Shown: positions 22,538 through 33,022, numbered from the stretch's first letter. The stretch: DNA of 64,000 nt from Janthinobacterium sp. (GCA_003133225.1 PKWL01000011.1:1-64000); one strand, 5' to 3'. Program-made: numbers and translations. The notes: generated by a model not told the origin, from the sequence alone.

Positions 22538-23551
22538 ATGCCTGCAACACCAGCTATGGCTATCGCCAACAACGTACCCCACAAAGAAGATTTACTCGAC
22601 CCTCGAATTTTCGCCGTGCTTGATGAAATAAGCGATGATGAAACGTACAAGCGCATCCTATACAACATACCGTTTGGTCTCGACACGCAAGATGTCCTGC
22701 TTATCGCTAGCATGTTGAATTTTAAATATCCACCAACGAACCCGCAGGACGTCGCCGAATGTCTCGGCGACGGGAAATTCACGGTGATTTTGAACGCGCT
22801 CACGCACGAGCTCGAATGGGAATCGGATTCAACCCGGTACTACGCAGCCGTGGAATGGTTTGAGGGCGATAACGCGTTTGGATACACGCCACCAGACAGG
22901 ATACTTGTGATGGCCATGACGTTCGACGGTACTCATATTCGGCACGTGGAAAATCCCACTGAGGAAATGAAACTCGCTGCCGTGCGACGTACAAGCTCTG
23001 CAATTGAATACATCGAGAATCCAAGTGATGCGGTGAGACAAGCGGCAGCTACTACAGCTATTGCTGAACGTGCCCAAGCCCGCTCCGCGTTTTTAAGTAA
23101 GTATGGAACGGGCGTCGCGCAAGATAAGGCGTTGGACCAGAACGCGGCACCTTTCCCGGTAACTCAGGATTCTTCGGCCAATGCCGTTCAAAGCGAACCG
23201 ACGTACTTTGTTCAAGGCATCGGCTCACTGAACTATTTTTCCGGCATATTGTTGTCTTTGGTAATTAAGCTGAACCACTGCGCCGGAAACGACGAACGGC
23301 ATTCTGGTTTCATGGCTGTGACAGAGATGGATGGGGGTCTTGTACTCTCGTTTGGCGTCATTCAGCAGTTATTCCTTATGCGGGACATGTTCTTGGAAGC
23401 GCTTGAGATGGAAGGCCTTAATGGCGGAGTGGGGTTGGATTTCGACGATTTGGCCGTCATTGCATACCCAAGTGCCGTCGGGCCCGGATTCGTTACGTGG
23501 GGGCCAAATGCTGCTGTTGCGCAAATAGGAAAGAGCCGGTCGCTGCATTAA
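22538..23551 (+). CDS. Protein with DUF4116-like repeats, 337 residues
   Basis: AGGAG lies 7 bases before the ATG. Residues 134-170 contain two consecutive helical units, HVENPTEEMKLAAVRR and YIENPSDAVRQAAATT, that match the I..I.NPSEE.QLAAV repeat of DUF4116, usually found in many copies in large proteins. The N-terminal 120 residues and the C-terminal 130 residues (with a hydrophobic FSGILLSLVIKLNHCAG segment) are not recognised. It is driven by the fourth copy of the shared promoter-like element and closes the cassette array. Function unknown. Confidence 0.7.
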   Translation: MPATPAMAIANNVPHKEDLLDPRIFAVLDEISDDETYKRILYNIPFGLDTQDVLLIASMLNFKYPPTNPQDVAECLGDGKFTVILNALTHELEWESDSTRYYAAVEWFEGDNAFGYTPPDRILVMAMTFDGTHIRHVENPTEEMKLAAVRRTSSAIEYIENPSDAVRQAAATTAIAERAQARSAFLSKYGTGVAQDKALDQNAAPFPVTQDSSANAVQSEPTYFVQGIGSLNYFSGILLSLVIKLNHCAGNDERHSGFMAVTEMDGGLVLSFGVIQQLFLMRDMFLEALEMEGLNGGVGLDFDDLAVIAYPSAVGPGFVTWGPNAAVAQIGKSRSLH

Positions 23552-23665
23552 AAGCCTTGGGCTGGCCTGCGATAAACACCTGGCATTTCCTGTTGCGGCC
23601 ACGCACCTGTCGCTACCGACGGCGATATGGCTCGGATGACCACCCTCGAGCCGATGGCGTTTGTC

Positions 23666-23760
23666 CGCTTCAAGCGTTCGATGAGCACGCTGTCCCAGCG
23701 AGGCCCGCTCAAGCGTTGGATGAGCACGCTGTCCCAGCGAGACCCGCTCAAGCGTCGACG
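23666..23760. repeat. 39-bp tandem repeat, about 2.4 copies
   Basis: The block GATGAGCACGCTGTCCCAGCG starts at 23680 and again at 23719, a period of 39 bases, and a third partial unit follows. All frames are open; the plus-strand reading gives 13-residue repeats around MSTLSQRGPLKRW, without a good start. The unit length and coding-like look suggest a relic of a repeat protein or a minisatellite. Confidence 0.7.
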
Positions 23761-24451
23761 AGATGCCCCGCAAGCGACGGCGGTCGAGGAGGTTGTTCGA
23801 GAGTACCTGCCGCAGTAGGCTAAGGACTGAACTGCCGGCGGGGGGGGAGGCGTTACTTTTGGAATAGGGCCGAGTTCGGCGCGGATTGCCTGGCGAGATG
23901 GACGACTGAACTCAATGCGACCCGACCCGAACCGACCCATCTCAAGCGCTGCGCCGTTCGAACCCGCCTGCTACCTCAGTTACCTCCGTTACCGAAAGTT
24001 TGGGATACATATAGGCCTTGCAGAGTCGCGCCGATAGCCGGATTATTCACTGGTCCGCCGCGGTTCTGGTGTCAAACCGTTGCCCACGGCTATAAGCGAA
24101 GTCGCCCAGGACCATGAATTTGGGCCGGTATCCACAGGCACGTCCACGTCGACTGCAGGCAACTTCCCCGACGTCAGTAGCGCGTCGAGGTTGCGCGCCG
24201 GCTGGACGGGGCTACGCTCAGCCGCCTGCAATTCCTAAAAGAGCCGGCCGCTGTAATGACGCGCCTGATGTCGCAGATACGTGCATCCTAGCGTGTCCTG
24301 GGCTCGACTGAGCCGGGCCGCTTCTCCGGGCAAAACAGGTAATTTCCAAGCCAAACAGCATCAAATTCAAATTATGCATTCCTCTAAGGTATGCTCTCTG
24401 AAAGCAAGAAGTTTGATTTATCGGTTACCAAGGGTCCGCGAAGGAAAAGAC
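23761..24451. other. Stretch without a confident gene before the STAND operon
   Basis: The stretch is GC-rich with several short open frames but no ribosome binding sites. The last 150 bases turn AT-rich and must contain the promoter of the STAND gene. The ATGs at 24281 and 24374 are in frame with it but poorly placed. Confidence 0.4.
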
Positions 24452-27400
24452 GTGTCAAAGAGCGAAGATGTGCGATTCACCCGTGATGGCGACCAGTTCC
24501 ATTATCTATGGGCAGCAAGGCGTTGCCTGAAACTGCTGGCGCCGGCTACTACCTTGACCTCAATTACCATTGAAGGCGCTTCGCAAGCAGAGCTCCCCAT
24601 TGGTGAAGGGATTGCAGCCGGCGAGGAGGTAATTGACGTAGGGGAGTATTACGGTAGCACGTCTCTCGCGGAGGCAACACGTGTGCGCTATGTTCAACTG
24701 AAGCACTCAACGGTTAACTCGACTGAAGAGTGGACAATGAGCGGACTCTCGGTCACATTGGTGGGCTTCGCCAAACGCTTTCAAGAACTTGTTGTGAAGC
24801 TCGGCCTCGTCGCGACAGCTGAGAAACTTGCCTTTGTTTTCGCGACAAATCGCCCTATCAGCATAGACGTCTATAACGCCATCGATGACACACGTGACGG
24901 ACGTACGCCAAGGAATGCACAGGCGTCGCGAGGATTAGCAAGTTACACTGGTCTAGCCGGCAGCGAGCTGGAATCCTTTTGTTCTCTGCTGTCTCTCGAG
25001 TCAGAGCACGATGGTTTTTTGGCCCAACGGAAAGCACTGGAAAGCGACTTACGAGGCTATCTACCCGACGGCGATAGCGAGGCGTTTTTGGAGGTCAAGG
25101 AACTGGTAACTCGCAAAGCGACCTCCGAGTTTTCAGACAACCCATCTATCACAAAGCTCGATATCCTGAGGGCACTCGGAACGGACGAAGACTATTTGTT
25201 CCCCGCTCAAAACCAGATATCGTTGCCCGATTTAGTCATTCCGCGAGAGGGTGAGGGACCGCTGGTTCAGGAGATTATTAATGCTGGAACTTCCCCTGTT
25301 ATCGTTCATTCGGAGGGCGGGGTCGGGAAGTCGGTCTTTGCTTCGCGCATCGGTGGTCACCTTCCGCCTGGTTCAATTTCAGTGGTCTACGATTGCTTCG
25401 GAAATGGGGAGTATCGTGCGCCAAGTCATCCTCGACACGGTGCACGCCAAGCGCTTGTGCAAATCGCGAATGAACTAGCCTCCGGTACGCATTGCCGCCC
25501 GATTGTTCCATCAGGACGGGCCGACGATACCGCATATTTCAGAGCATTTTCCACTCGTATTGGACAGGCGGTCAATAGTATTCAACAGTTAGAAAAGACC
25601 GCATTGCTCTGCATCGTCATTGATGCAGCAGACAATGCCGAGATGGCTGCGACAGAATCGGGCGACACAGCCTCGTTTGCCCGAAAATTGATTCGGGAGT
25701 CCTTCCCGGTTGGAGTTCGCCTTGTTATGCTATGCCGTACTCATCGCCGCCACTTACTAAAACCTCCATCATCGACTATCGAGTTGGCGCTACCTACATT
25801 TAGCTGGGATGAGACTGCTTCGAAGTTGCGAGGTGTCTTCCCAGATGCGAGTAATCAGGACGTAAACGAATTTCACCGTCTGAGTTCGGAAAATCCGCGT
25901 GTGCAAGCGACCGCCCTGGCGCAATCAAGCGAGCTTCACGAAATGCTCCAAAATCTGGGCCCTGAGCCCAAGACGGTAGATGACATGATTGGTCGCCTAC
26001 TCGAACAAGCAGTGAGACGAGCAAAAGAGGAAGTACCGAACGAACTACATCCAAAATTCGACCGCATCTGCACGGCGCTGGCAGTGCTGCGCCCAATGAT
26101 TCCGTTATCCGTTGTCGCGTCGCTAGTCCAGATGGACCAGACCAATCTGCGCAGCTTCTTGGCTGATTTGGGACAGTCTGTCCTCATCAAAGGAGCGCTG
26201 CTGCAATTTCGCGACGAGCCTACGGAAACATGGTTTCAGGAACACTTCAAGCCCGATGCTGAAGCGTTCAGTGAGTTCATAGAGGTACTAAGGCCGCAGG
26301 CTCGTAAGAGCGCTTATGTTGCAGCGACATTACCTCACCTGATGCTTAAGGCCGGGCAAATGGATGAGCTGATAAAAATTGCACTTAATTCGAGCGACTT
26401 GCCCGACTCGAATACCCTTGAAAGCCGAGATGTCGAAGCACAGCGGCTGCATTTTGCACTTAGGGCCAGCCTTCGAAGCCACCGCGACTTGGACGCCGCT
26501 AAACTCGCACTTGCGGCCGCAACCTTGGCAGCGGCAGAAGACCGGCAGTGGAAAACTTTGCAGGCCAACACCGATTTGGCGGGCCGCTTCCTCGAGCCCG
26601 AACAGATACTTGGTGTGGTTACGAGAAAGGAATTCACAGCCGGATGGAGGGGCTCACACCATGTGTACGACGCGAGCATGCTTTCATTCACCCCAGGATT
26701 CCATGGCGATGCTCAGAGTCACATCCGAATGGCTGGAGAGTGGCTTAGAAACATGCGGACGTTGCCCGCTGACCAAAGGGAGAAGGAGCACTTAGAAGCA
26801 AGCGACATTGCAGCCCTAGTCATAGCCAACCTGAATATCTACGGCCCGGCAAAAGCCGCCTCAACAATTCGGGGATGCACTACATCGAAATTCCGGCATA
26901 ACGTCGCGAGTCTGGTGGCCAGGCGCCTGACTGATGGGGCAAAACTCTCTGAGCTGGATGCGATATCCATTGCCGGAGCCTGCGATACGGCCCTTGTCGC
27001 GGCAATAGTTCTTGAAGCTGCGCGAGTTGGTCATTTGCTGCCGAAGGAAGGAGTACTTAGAGCGTGGACAAACGTAATTAGAATTGCGGCACAGGACGAA
27101 GTGCGCCATCATGACATGGAAGCACATGTCCCTTCGTTGCTCACCGCGTTTGCATGGACCGCAGTCAAACTCAATATTTGTACACATGAATCCGCAGCTG
27201 CGGTGATGACTCGCCATCTCGGCGCCGATAGGCTAAGGTCACTGGGATATCAGCACGACCGCAGTGGTCCGACATTAGTAAAAGCATACCTCCTGAAAGC
27301 CACGCTCTCCGGTCATACATCAGCATTGATTGAATTGGCACATCCTGATTGGAGTGAGGCCTTGACAAAAGGTGGACACCAGGCTGACCAGAGAGAGATT

Positions 27401-30400
27401 CGAGAGTTTCGAGCAAGGGCGGGGGCACTTATGCCTTGGTATCAGCTTTGGGCCGACTTGGTATGTGGTGAGGTGTCGGACGATGAGGTCAAGGTCCGGT
27501 TACATCAAGCAGAGAAAGCGTCAAGCAATGCATTGCAAATCAACTACTGGGACACGCATCAACTGAAAAACGACATCGCGATTGCCCACACGGAGATACT
27601 CATCGAGCTCGGCGCGAACGCGGCGGCTCACGTCGAGTCATTGCGGGAGCGACTGTCAAAAAATATCTATTTCTCGAACACCCTCATCGCTATTGTTTGG
27701 AGTGCTGCAAGAAGCTCATCGCTTACGCGTTTTGCTCTCGATGTTTCCAATAAGGTAGCTGTACAACTCGATGCAGCACGTGAGCAGGCGGAGTCACGCG
27801 CGGACTCGTGGGTGGCGCTAGCAAGGGCATTGATGTCATGCCACGAGAGCGAATCCAAGTATTTCTTCCAAAAGTCGATTGAAGTCGCGGCAAAGATTGG
27901 AGATGAAAATCTATGGCGATGGGGTGCAGTACTTCATCTCGCCGATGCCGCATCTTCGCCAAATCAAGCAGACTCCCAACTTGCTTATCGAGTTGCGCGT
28001 TCGGCCGAGCTCACATACGATTTCGTCTATCGCGATAAACATTTTGATTGGCAAGGGACGGTTGAAGCAATATCCAATCTCTGTCCGTCATCTGCGTTTG
28101 CGATATTCAGCCGATGGCGTGACCGAGGTTTCGGTTCTTGCCAGCGCTTGTTAGCAAAATTGGTGGAGCATCTAGCTTCGCAAAAGCGTCTAGACCCGGC
28201 GCTAACTGCTGCGCTCTACGGGTTCCAAGCCAAATGGTCTGCATCGGATATATTTTCGCTAGTGATGGATAATTCAACAGAGCAGAATGAACGTCAACAG
28301 CGCGCGGATTTCCTGTTTCAATATATCCAGCTAGACCAAGATAGCGAAAGTACGTGGAGAGAAATCCAGGAAACGGCCAACAAATTCCAGGTCATGATGC
28401 CGAATATTGAGTCATATGTTCTGCATGCCAAACATCGAAGTACGATTGCGGAAGGCCTCAAAGACAGAAATAGGCACTCTTCCACGCCATCCGAACCGAT
28501 GGATTGGGAGAGCGTGTTCGTCGGGTTAGAAATCGCATCGTTATCATCGCTAACGGAGGCAAACCAACGATACAAGCGAACGCGAACGTACGACGCAGGC
28601 ACCAATTTCTACGGACAAGCAGCGCTCCGTGTTCCTTTAGGGAAGGAAGCTAATTTCCTGCAATCATTGCAAGAATTTCCGGAATTCGAGTTATATGAAC
28701 TACGGTATCTCTTAGAAGGACTTCCCGTCGCCTGGCGTCAGCAATTTTCGACGATGTCTGAAGTGCAGTTGCTGGTAAAGGCGCTAGTCGCGCGCCACAG
28801 TCTGGGTATTTCCGTGTCTCGCTATTATCAAACTTTGCCCCTGGACATGGTAGAACGCGAGACGATGCTCCCAATGGCAGACCTGATTTTTGTGGCATTG
28901 GAAGCCACTGCAGAGACTCCTTTTCAACTGAGTGCGGAGAGTCTTTTCCAACTGGTCGGTCTGCTCGCGAGACGACTGAGTAAGAAAGAGGCAAGCGAGG
29001 CGTTAGACTTCGAGTTGACGAGACTAGAAGGCTCAATGGAGGACAGCCTTGGTGACGGACCAATGACCGATGCTTTGCTTCCGCCAGCGGATATCAATTC
29101 AGCAGTAGCCGGTTATGTTTGGGGAGCACTTGCTGCACCCGAAGCGGAGTATCGGTGGCAGGCTGCTCACGTCGTGCGTGCGATGTGTCAGCTTGGTTGC
29201 GGAGCGGTTATCGATTACCTGGTGCTGTGGCTACGTACCACTCCGCCGCCAAAGTTTGTCGACCAAAACCTTGTTCACTACAAACTGCATGCGAACTTGT
29301 GGCTGTTGATTGGATTTGCCCGTGCTGCGCTTAACTATCCGGACATCCTGAAAAAACATATTCAATCTTTTGTGGAGCTCACAGTCGACGGCGAGCCACA
29401 CGTGCTAATTCGGGGCTTCGCAGCTCAAGCCGCCATTGCAATCGCGGCTTCGAGCCCGACAGAGCTGAGCTCAGAAACGTTGGCGCGGCTTCGCTCCATC
29501 AACGAGCCTATTTTGAGCCCGGATGCACCAAACCGCAAAAAGCGCTTGGAAGGCCATCGTAGACAAGGCGGCTCGGCAGAAGAATTGAAGCTGCATTTTG
29601 GGATAGATATGCCATCCTATTGGTTTGAGCCGCTTGCGACACGTTTCGGGCTCTCGACTCGTGAAATTTGTGCCCGTATCCAAGATGTCATACTAAATCG
29701 TTGGATGATATCTACTCTACAATGGGACGATGACCAACGCTATCGCCGAAACTATTATTCGCATGAGGTTACTGGGCACTCGCATGGCTCCTATCCGAAA
29801 TCGGAGGACCTGCATTTTTACCTAAGCTTTCATTCGATGATGCTTGTAGCTGGTCAACTGCTTACAACGGTACCGATGGTGCCGCCGGAAGATGACGGCG
29901 ACGATTACGACACATTCCAATATTGGCTGCGCGGATATGAGCTGACGCGACTGGATGGTCGATGGCTCGCTGACCGGCGCGACCCGGAACCGCTTGACTA
30001 CTCGGACTGGTCTAGCGAAAGCGATGATAAAACATGGCGCTGGTGCGTAACTAAAGAAGACTTCTCAACGATTCTGTTTTCCGAAACCGGGATGGTTGCT
30101 GTATCAGGCCGCTGGCTTCAGAAGAATGGCTCGAGACGTCAAGAGGTGTCAGTTGGAAGCGCGCTTGTCTCCACTGAATCTGCGCGCGCGCTGCTTGTAG
30201 CATGTCAAACTGCGTCTGACCTCAATTGGAACGCTCCGCTTCCTTGCGCCGGCGACGACGATGATGTACCGATAGCTGGCTTCGAACTTATGGGGTGGGT
30301 ACTGAGGAAGGACAGAAACGACGGGCTTGACCTACATGACCCATGGTGCGCTGATATTCACTTCCCAGCGCCGGCGCCTTCTGAGCTAGCATGCCAATTA

Positions 30401-30724
30401 CTTGGACTCTTTGCCGATGAAGATAATCGAAATTGGTATCAGGGTGAAGACAACGAATTGGCATTGAAATCGCGAACCTGGGGGAGTCCGCCCACCGATG
30501 ACAGAACAGACCAGGAATCTAACCACGGACTGCTGCTGGAGGCATCTTTAAGCGTTCTCAATGAGCTGGTTTCTAAGACCGGTAAGAGCTTAATCTTCAA
30601 GGTAAGCATAGCTCGCAACTTGGCTTCCGCCTACCAAAAAGATGAAGACCAATCAGTCAAGTACCCAGCGCCATATGTCCTATATTTTCTCTTAAACGAT
30701 GATGAAAAATTCACCTCCCTTTGA
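24452..30724 (+). CDS. Giant nuclease-STAND ATPase, Avs-like anti-phage protein
   Basis: I start at the GTG at 24452, which has AAGGA 7 bases upstream and gives 2090 residues. The N-terminal 200 residues look like a Cap4/DUF4297-type PD-(D/E)XK nuclease: GDQFHYLW (13-20), an early Glu (about 41), VIDVGE with Asp 62, and the QLK motif (82-84). Then follows a STAND-type ATPase with Walker A GGVGKS (289-294) and Walker B IVIDAAD (388-394). About 1200 residues of helical repeats come next, followed by a distinct C-terminal module of about 350 residues rich in Trp and acidic residues. In Avs proteins such repeats recognise a phage protein, the ATPase oligomerises and the nuclease destroys DNA. The 3' end overlaps the next gene by 26 bases. 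Its length and C-terminal module are unusual, so the subtype is left open. Confidence 0.85.
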   Translation: MSKSEDVRFTRDGDQFHYLWAARRCLKLLAPATTLTSITIEGASQAELPIGEGIAAGEEVIDVGEYYGSTSLAEATRVRYVQLKHSTVNSTEEWTMSGLSVTLVGFAKRFQELVVKLGLVATAEKLAFVFATNRPISIDVYNAIDDTRDGRTPRNAQASRGLASYTGLAGSELESFCSLLSLESEHDGFLAQRKALESDLRGYLPDGDSEAFLEVKELVTRKATSEFSDNPSITKLDILRALGTDEDYLFPAQNQISLPDLVIPREGEGPLVQEIINAGTSPVIVHSEGGVGKSVFASRIGGHLPPGSISVVYDCFGNGEYRAPSHPRHGARQALVQIANELASGTHCRPIVPSGRADDTAYFRAFSTRIGQAVNSIQQLEKTALLCIVIDAADNAEMAATESGDTASFARKLIRESFPVGVRLVMLCRTHRRHLLKPPSSTIELALPTFSWDETASKLRGVFPDASNQDVNEFHRLSSENPRVQATALAQSSELHEMLQNLGPEPKTVDDMIGRLLEQAVRRAKEEVPNELHPKFDRICTALAVLRPMIPLSVVASLVQMDQTNLRSFLADLGQSVLIKGALLQFRDEPTETWFQEHFKPDAEAFSEFIEVLRPQARKSAYVAATLPHLMLKAGQMDELIKIALNSSDLPDSNTLESRDVEAQRLHFALRASLRSHRDLDAAKLALAAATLAAAEDRQWKTLQANTDLAGRFLEPEQILGVVTRKEFTAGWRGSHHVYDASMLSFTPGFHGDAQSHIRMAGEWLRNMRTLPADQREKEHLEASDIAALVIANLNIYGPAKAASTIRGCTTSKFRHNVASLVARRLTDGAKLSELDAISIAGACDTALVAAIVLEAARVGHLLPKEGVLRAWTNVIRIAAQDEVRHHDMEAHVPSLLTAFAWTAVKLNICTHESAAAVMTRHLGADRLRSLGYQHDRSGPTLVKAYLLKATLSGHTSALIELAHPDWSEALTKGGHQADQREIREFRARAGALMPWYQLWADLVCGEVSDDEVKVRLHQAEKASSNALQINYWDTHQLKNDIAIAHTEILIELGANAAAHVESLRERLSKNIYFSNTLIAIVWSAARSSSLTRFALDVSNKVAVQLDAAREQAESRADSWVALARALMSCHESESKYFFQKSIEVAAKIGDENLWRWGAVLHLADAASSPNQADSQLAYRVARSAELTYDFVYRDKHFDWQGTVEAISNLCPSSAFAIFSRWRDRGFGSCQRLLAKLVEHLASQKRLDPALTAALYGFQAKWSASDIFSLVMDNSTEQNERQQRADFLFQYIQLDQDSESTWREIQETANKFQVMMPNIESYVLHAKHRSTIAEGLKDRNRHSSTPSEPMDWESVFVGLEIASLSSLTEANQRYKRTRTYDAGTNFYGQAALRVPLGKEANFLQSLQEFPEFELYELRYLLEGLPVAWRQQFSTMSEVQLLVKALVARHSLGISVSRYYQTLPLDMVERETMLPMADLIFVALEATAETPFQLSAESLFQLVGLLARRLSKKEASEALDFELTRLEGSMEDSLGDGPMTDALLPPADINSAVAGYVWGALAAPEAEYRWQAAHVVRAMCQLGCGAVIDYLVLWLRTTPPPKFVDQNLVHYKLHANLWLLIGFARAALNYPDILKKHIQSFVELTVDGEPHVLIRGFAAQAAIAIAASSPTELSSETLARLRSINEPILSPDAPNRKKRLEGHRRQGGSAEELKLHFGIDMPSYWFEPLATRFGLSTREICARIQDVILNRWMISTLQWDDDQRYRRNYYSHEVTGHSHGSYPKSEDLHFYLSFHSMMLVAGQLLTTVPMVPPEDDGDDYDTFQYWLRGYELTRLDGRWLADRRDPEPLDYSDWSSESDDKTWRWCVTKEDFSTILFSETGMVAVSGRWLQKNGSRRQEVSVGSALVSTESARALLVACQTASDLNWNAPLPCAGDDDDVPIAGFELMGWVLRKDRNDGLDLHDPWCADIHFPAPAPSELACQLLGLFADEDNRNWYQGEDNELALKSRTWGSPPTDDRTDQESNHGLLLEASLSVLNELVSKTGKSLIFKVSIARNLASAYQKDEDQSVKYPAPYVLYFLLNDDEKFTSL

Positions 30725-31412
30725 CGCCGCTGCAATTGAACTCGGTAAGAAAATCCTTGCTCAGTTCGGAAAAAACGAAGACCGAGGAATCCTGACTAGC
30801 TGGATGTCGCACCACGTCGCGGAACTTATCACGCGAGCAGAAAATGAAAAGGGCCCGCCCGCTGAGCAGGAGATTCGGCATGCATGTGTCGAAACGATAC
30901 TCAGGCTCTGGGCTCACCGAAATAGTTTGCCCAACGGTTCCCGCCCATTTGAGAGCGCCGAGCGGGCCGCTCAGACCCTCGCAAGGCTTGCCCCTGACTC
31001 TAACCAGAACTTTTACTCTATGAGGCATGCGCCTGCCGAAAAGGGCAACGATGATAGCTCAGTCCACGCTGGAGTTTGGCTGGATTTCGCTGATGCCTTC
31101 GACAAGGCGGCGAGGGAGCTAATTCGCATTTGCATGAGTCAAAGCCTAGGAACATCGGCTGCTGGGCTTCGCGATTGGCTACAGGCAGCGTACGGGCTCG
31201 AGGATGAGCCTGCCGTAGACATTCAAGTGGTTAAAGGACTGATTGAAAACGCGTCCGACCAGGAACTCGATGAAATTGCAAATTCTGATACGAGCAAGAG
31301 TACGAGGGTCGTTGCTCAGCTGGATAAAATTATCGAGAATCTCAGCTCTATTCGCGCTTCAGTCGCCCTTCGGGCAAACAATGACACAACTTCCGAGGCG
31401 CCAACTGAGTGA
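30699..31412 (+). CDS. Small partner of the STAND protein
   Basis: The 237-residue gene starts within the last codons of the STAND gene (26-base overlap, ATGATG at 30699), so the two are surely co-translated. The product is helical, with AELITRAENEKGPPAEQEIR and a RLWAHRNSLPNGSRPFES segment that I recall from small proteins beside other large STAND or ATP-binding proteins, and a coiled-coil-like end (VVAQLDKIIENLSSIRAS). Some Avs systems carry a small accessory subunit; this is a plausible equivalent, acting as regulator or co-sensor. No enzymatic motif is visible. Confidence 0.75.
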   Translation: MMKNSPPFDAAAIELGKKILAQFGKNEDRGILTSWMSHHVAELITRAENEKGPPAEQEIRHACVETILRLWAHRNSLPNGSRPFESAERAAQTLARLAPDSNQNFYSMRHAPAEKGNDDSSVHAGVWLDFADAFDKAARELIRICMSQSLGTSAAGLRDWLQAAYGLEDEPAVDIQVVKGLIENASDQELDEIANSDTSKSTRVVAQLDKIIENLSSIRASVALRANNDTTSEAPTE

Positions 31413-31570
31413 TAGCGAAGGCGTAAAGGTCAGGAGGCGTTTACGCGATGTACGGGGTTATCTCGCGCTGTCCGAGCATTGAGAGAGGTACTACTTTCTA
31501 CTTGGCAGCAGTCTGGAACGACAGTTATGCTTTGTTCGTATTTATATGAAACCTGACTAGCGAGGCTTAG

Positions 31571-32248
31571 ATGTCCAGATACGCAGCATTAACGGCAGAA
31601 CTCCTCAAGCATGATGAGTCATTTGTTACCTTTTCCTTTGACGAGTTGGATGCCATCGTTGGAGGCCTACCGCAATCTGCACACGCTTGGGGAGCGTGGT
31701 GGACCAACAGCATCCGAAGTCGACCACACTCTCGTTTTTGGCTTGACGCAGGGCGCCGCGTCTCAGCTGACCTATTCAAGAAAGTGGCCGTGTTTGCGCT
31801 GGATGCATCAATCGAAGCCGAAGAGATAGCGGAAGCTTTGGTGGATGGCGTGACGCCAGAGGCGCTTACTGAGTATGTGAGCAACAGCTTGAGCCTGGAG
31901 CGCGACCTTGAGGACCAGATAGTTAATCACCTAGATGTGCTGGAGCCAGGGCTGACATTGATATCGCGACAGGAAACCATCGAGGTGGGACGACTGGACC
32001 TGCTAGCGAAGGACCGCGAAGGTCGGGTTGTAATTATTGAATTGAAGGCCGGCGAGGCAAAGGACGCGGCAATTGGCCAAATCGCGCGATACATAGGGTG
32101 GTACGCCCATCGTGACGGCAAAACCCCTCGTGCAATGCTGGTCGCCGGTGCGTTTTCCGAACAGCTGCGTTATTCCGCTAAAGCGATTCCGGGCCTGCGC
32201 CTGGTGACCTATCGGGTCCAGTTCAAATTTGAGGACGCAGCTATCTAG
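31571..32248 (+). CDS. DUF7662-like plus NucS-type nuclease
   Basis: The 225-residue protein has two parts. Residues 1-75 (VTFSFDELDAIVGGLPQSAH, then WWTN and WLDAGRRV) match the small DUF7662-like domain found fused to many nucleases. Residues 108-215 form a PD-(D/E)XK fold close to endonuclease NucS: Glu 114 in LEDQIV, GRLDLL with Asp 143, IIELKAG with Glu 157 and Lys 159, and GQIARYIGWY. All catalytic positions are present. It lies 158 bases after the STAND operon, same strand, and may be a separate restriction-like factor or a third component. Function against foreign DNA is inferred. Confidence 0.8.
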   Translation: MSRYAALTAELLKHDESFVTFSFDELDAIVGGLPQSAHAWGAWWTNSIRSRPHSRFWLDAGRRVSADLFKKVAVFALDASIEAEEIAEALVDGVTPEALTEYVSNSLSLERDLEDQIVNHLDVLEPGLTLISRQETIEVGRLDLLAKDREGRVVIIELKAGEAKDAAIGQIARYIGWYAHRDGKTPRAMLVAGAFSEQLRYSAKAIPGLRLVTYRVQFKFEDAAI

Positions 32249-32788
<540 letters not shown>

Positions 32789-33022
32789 TCAGCGTTGAAA
32801 ATCGGCGACGGAATCTGCAGTATATCCAGCGAGGGTGCACTGCAAATGATGATAATTTCCTAACATCGCCTGCGCAACTGTTTCGTCAACTTGTGTATCG
32901 CTCCAGTCGGCAGCGCGGGCGGCGCGTTTGAAGTCGGCGATAAGGGTAAATGCGTTCGCGTCAGTGACGGTAAAGGCAATTGGGGCGCGGGGAGTTGTAG
33001 GGTTAATTTGGATGATTTCCAT
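32789..33022 (-). CDS. Small phage-like protein, 77 residues
   Basis: The product starts MEIIQINPTTPRAPIAFTVT and continues with a helical FTLIADFKRAARAADWSDTQ region and QAMLGNYHHLQCTLAGYT. It has the look of short proteins next to AlpA regulators in phage or genomic-island early regions. It lies 46 bases downstream of the AlpA-like gene on the same strand. There is no strong ribosome binding site. The function is not known to me. Confidence 0.6.
   Translation of the reverse strand: MEIIQINPTTPRAPIAFTVTDANAFTLIADFKRAARAADWSDTQVDETVAQAMLGNYHHLQCTLAGYTADSVADFQR

Noticed and set aside
24281-24451. Upstream in-frame ATGs at 24281 and 24374 as start of the STAND gene
   Set aside because: They lack ribosome binding sites, and the added residues precede the conserved nuclease start without similarity; the GTG at 24452 has AAGGA.
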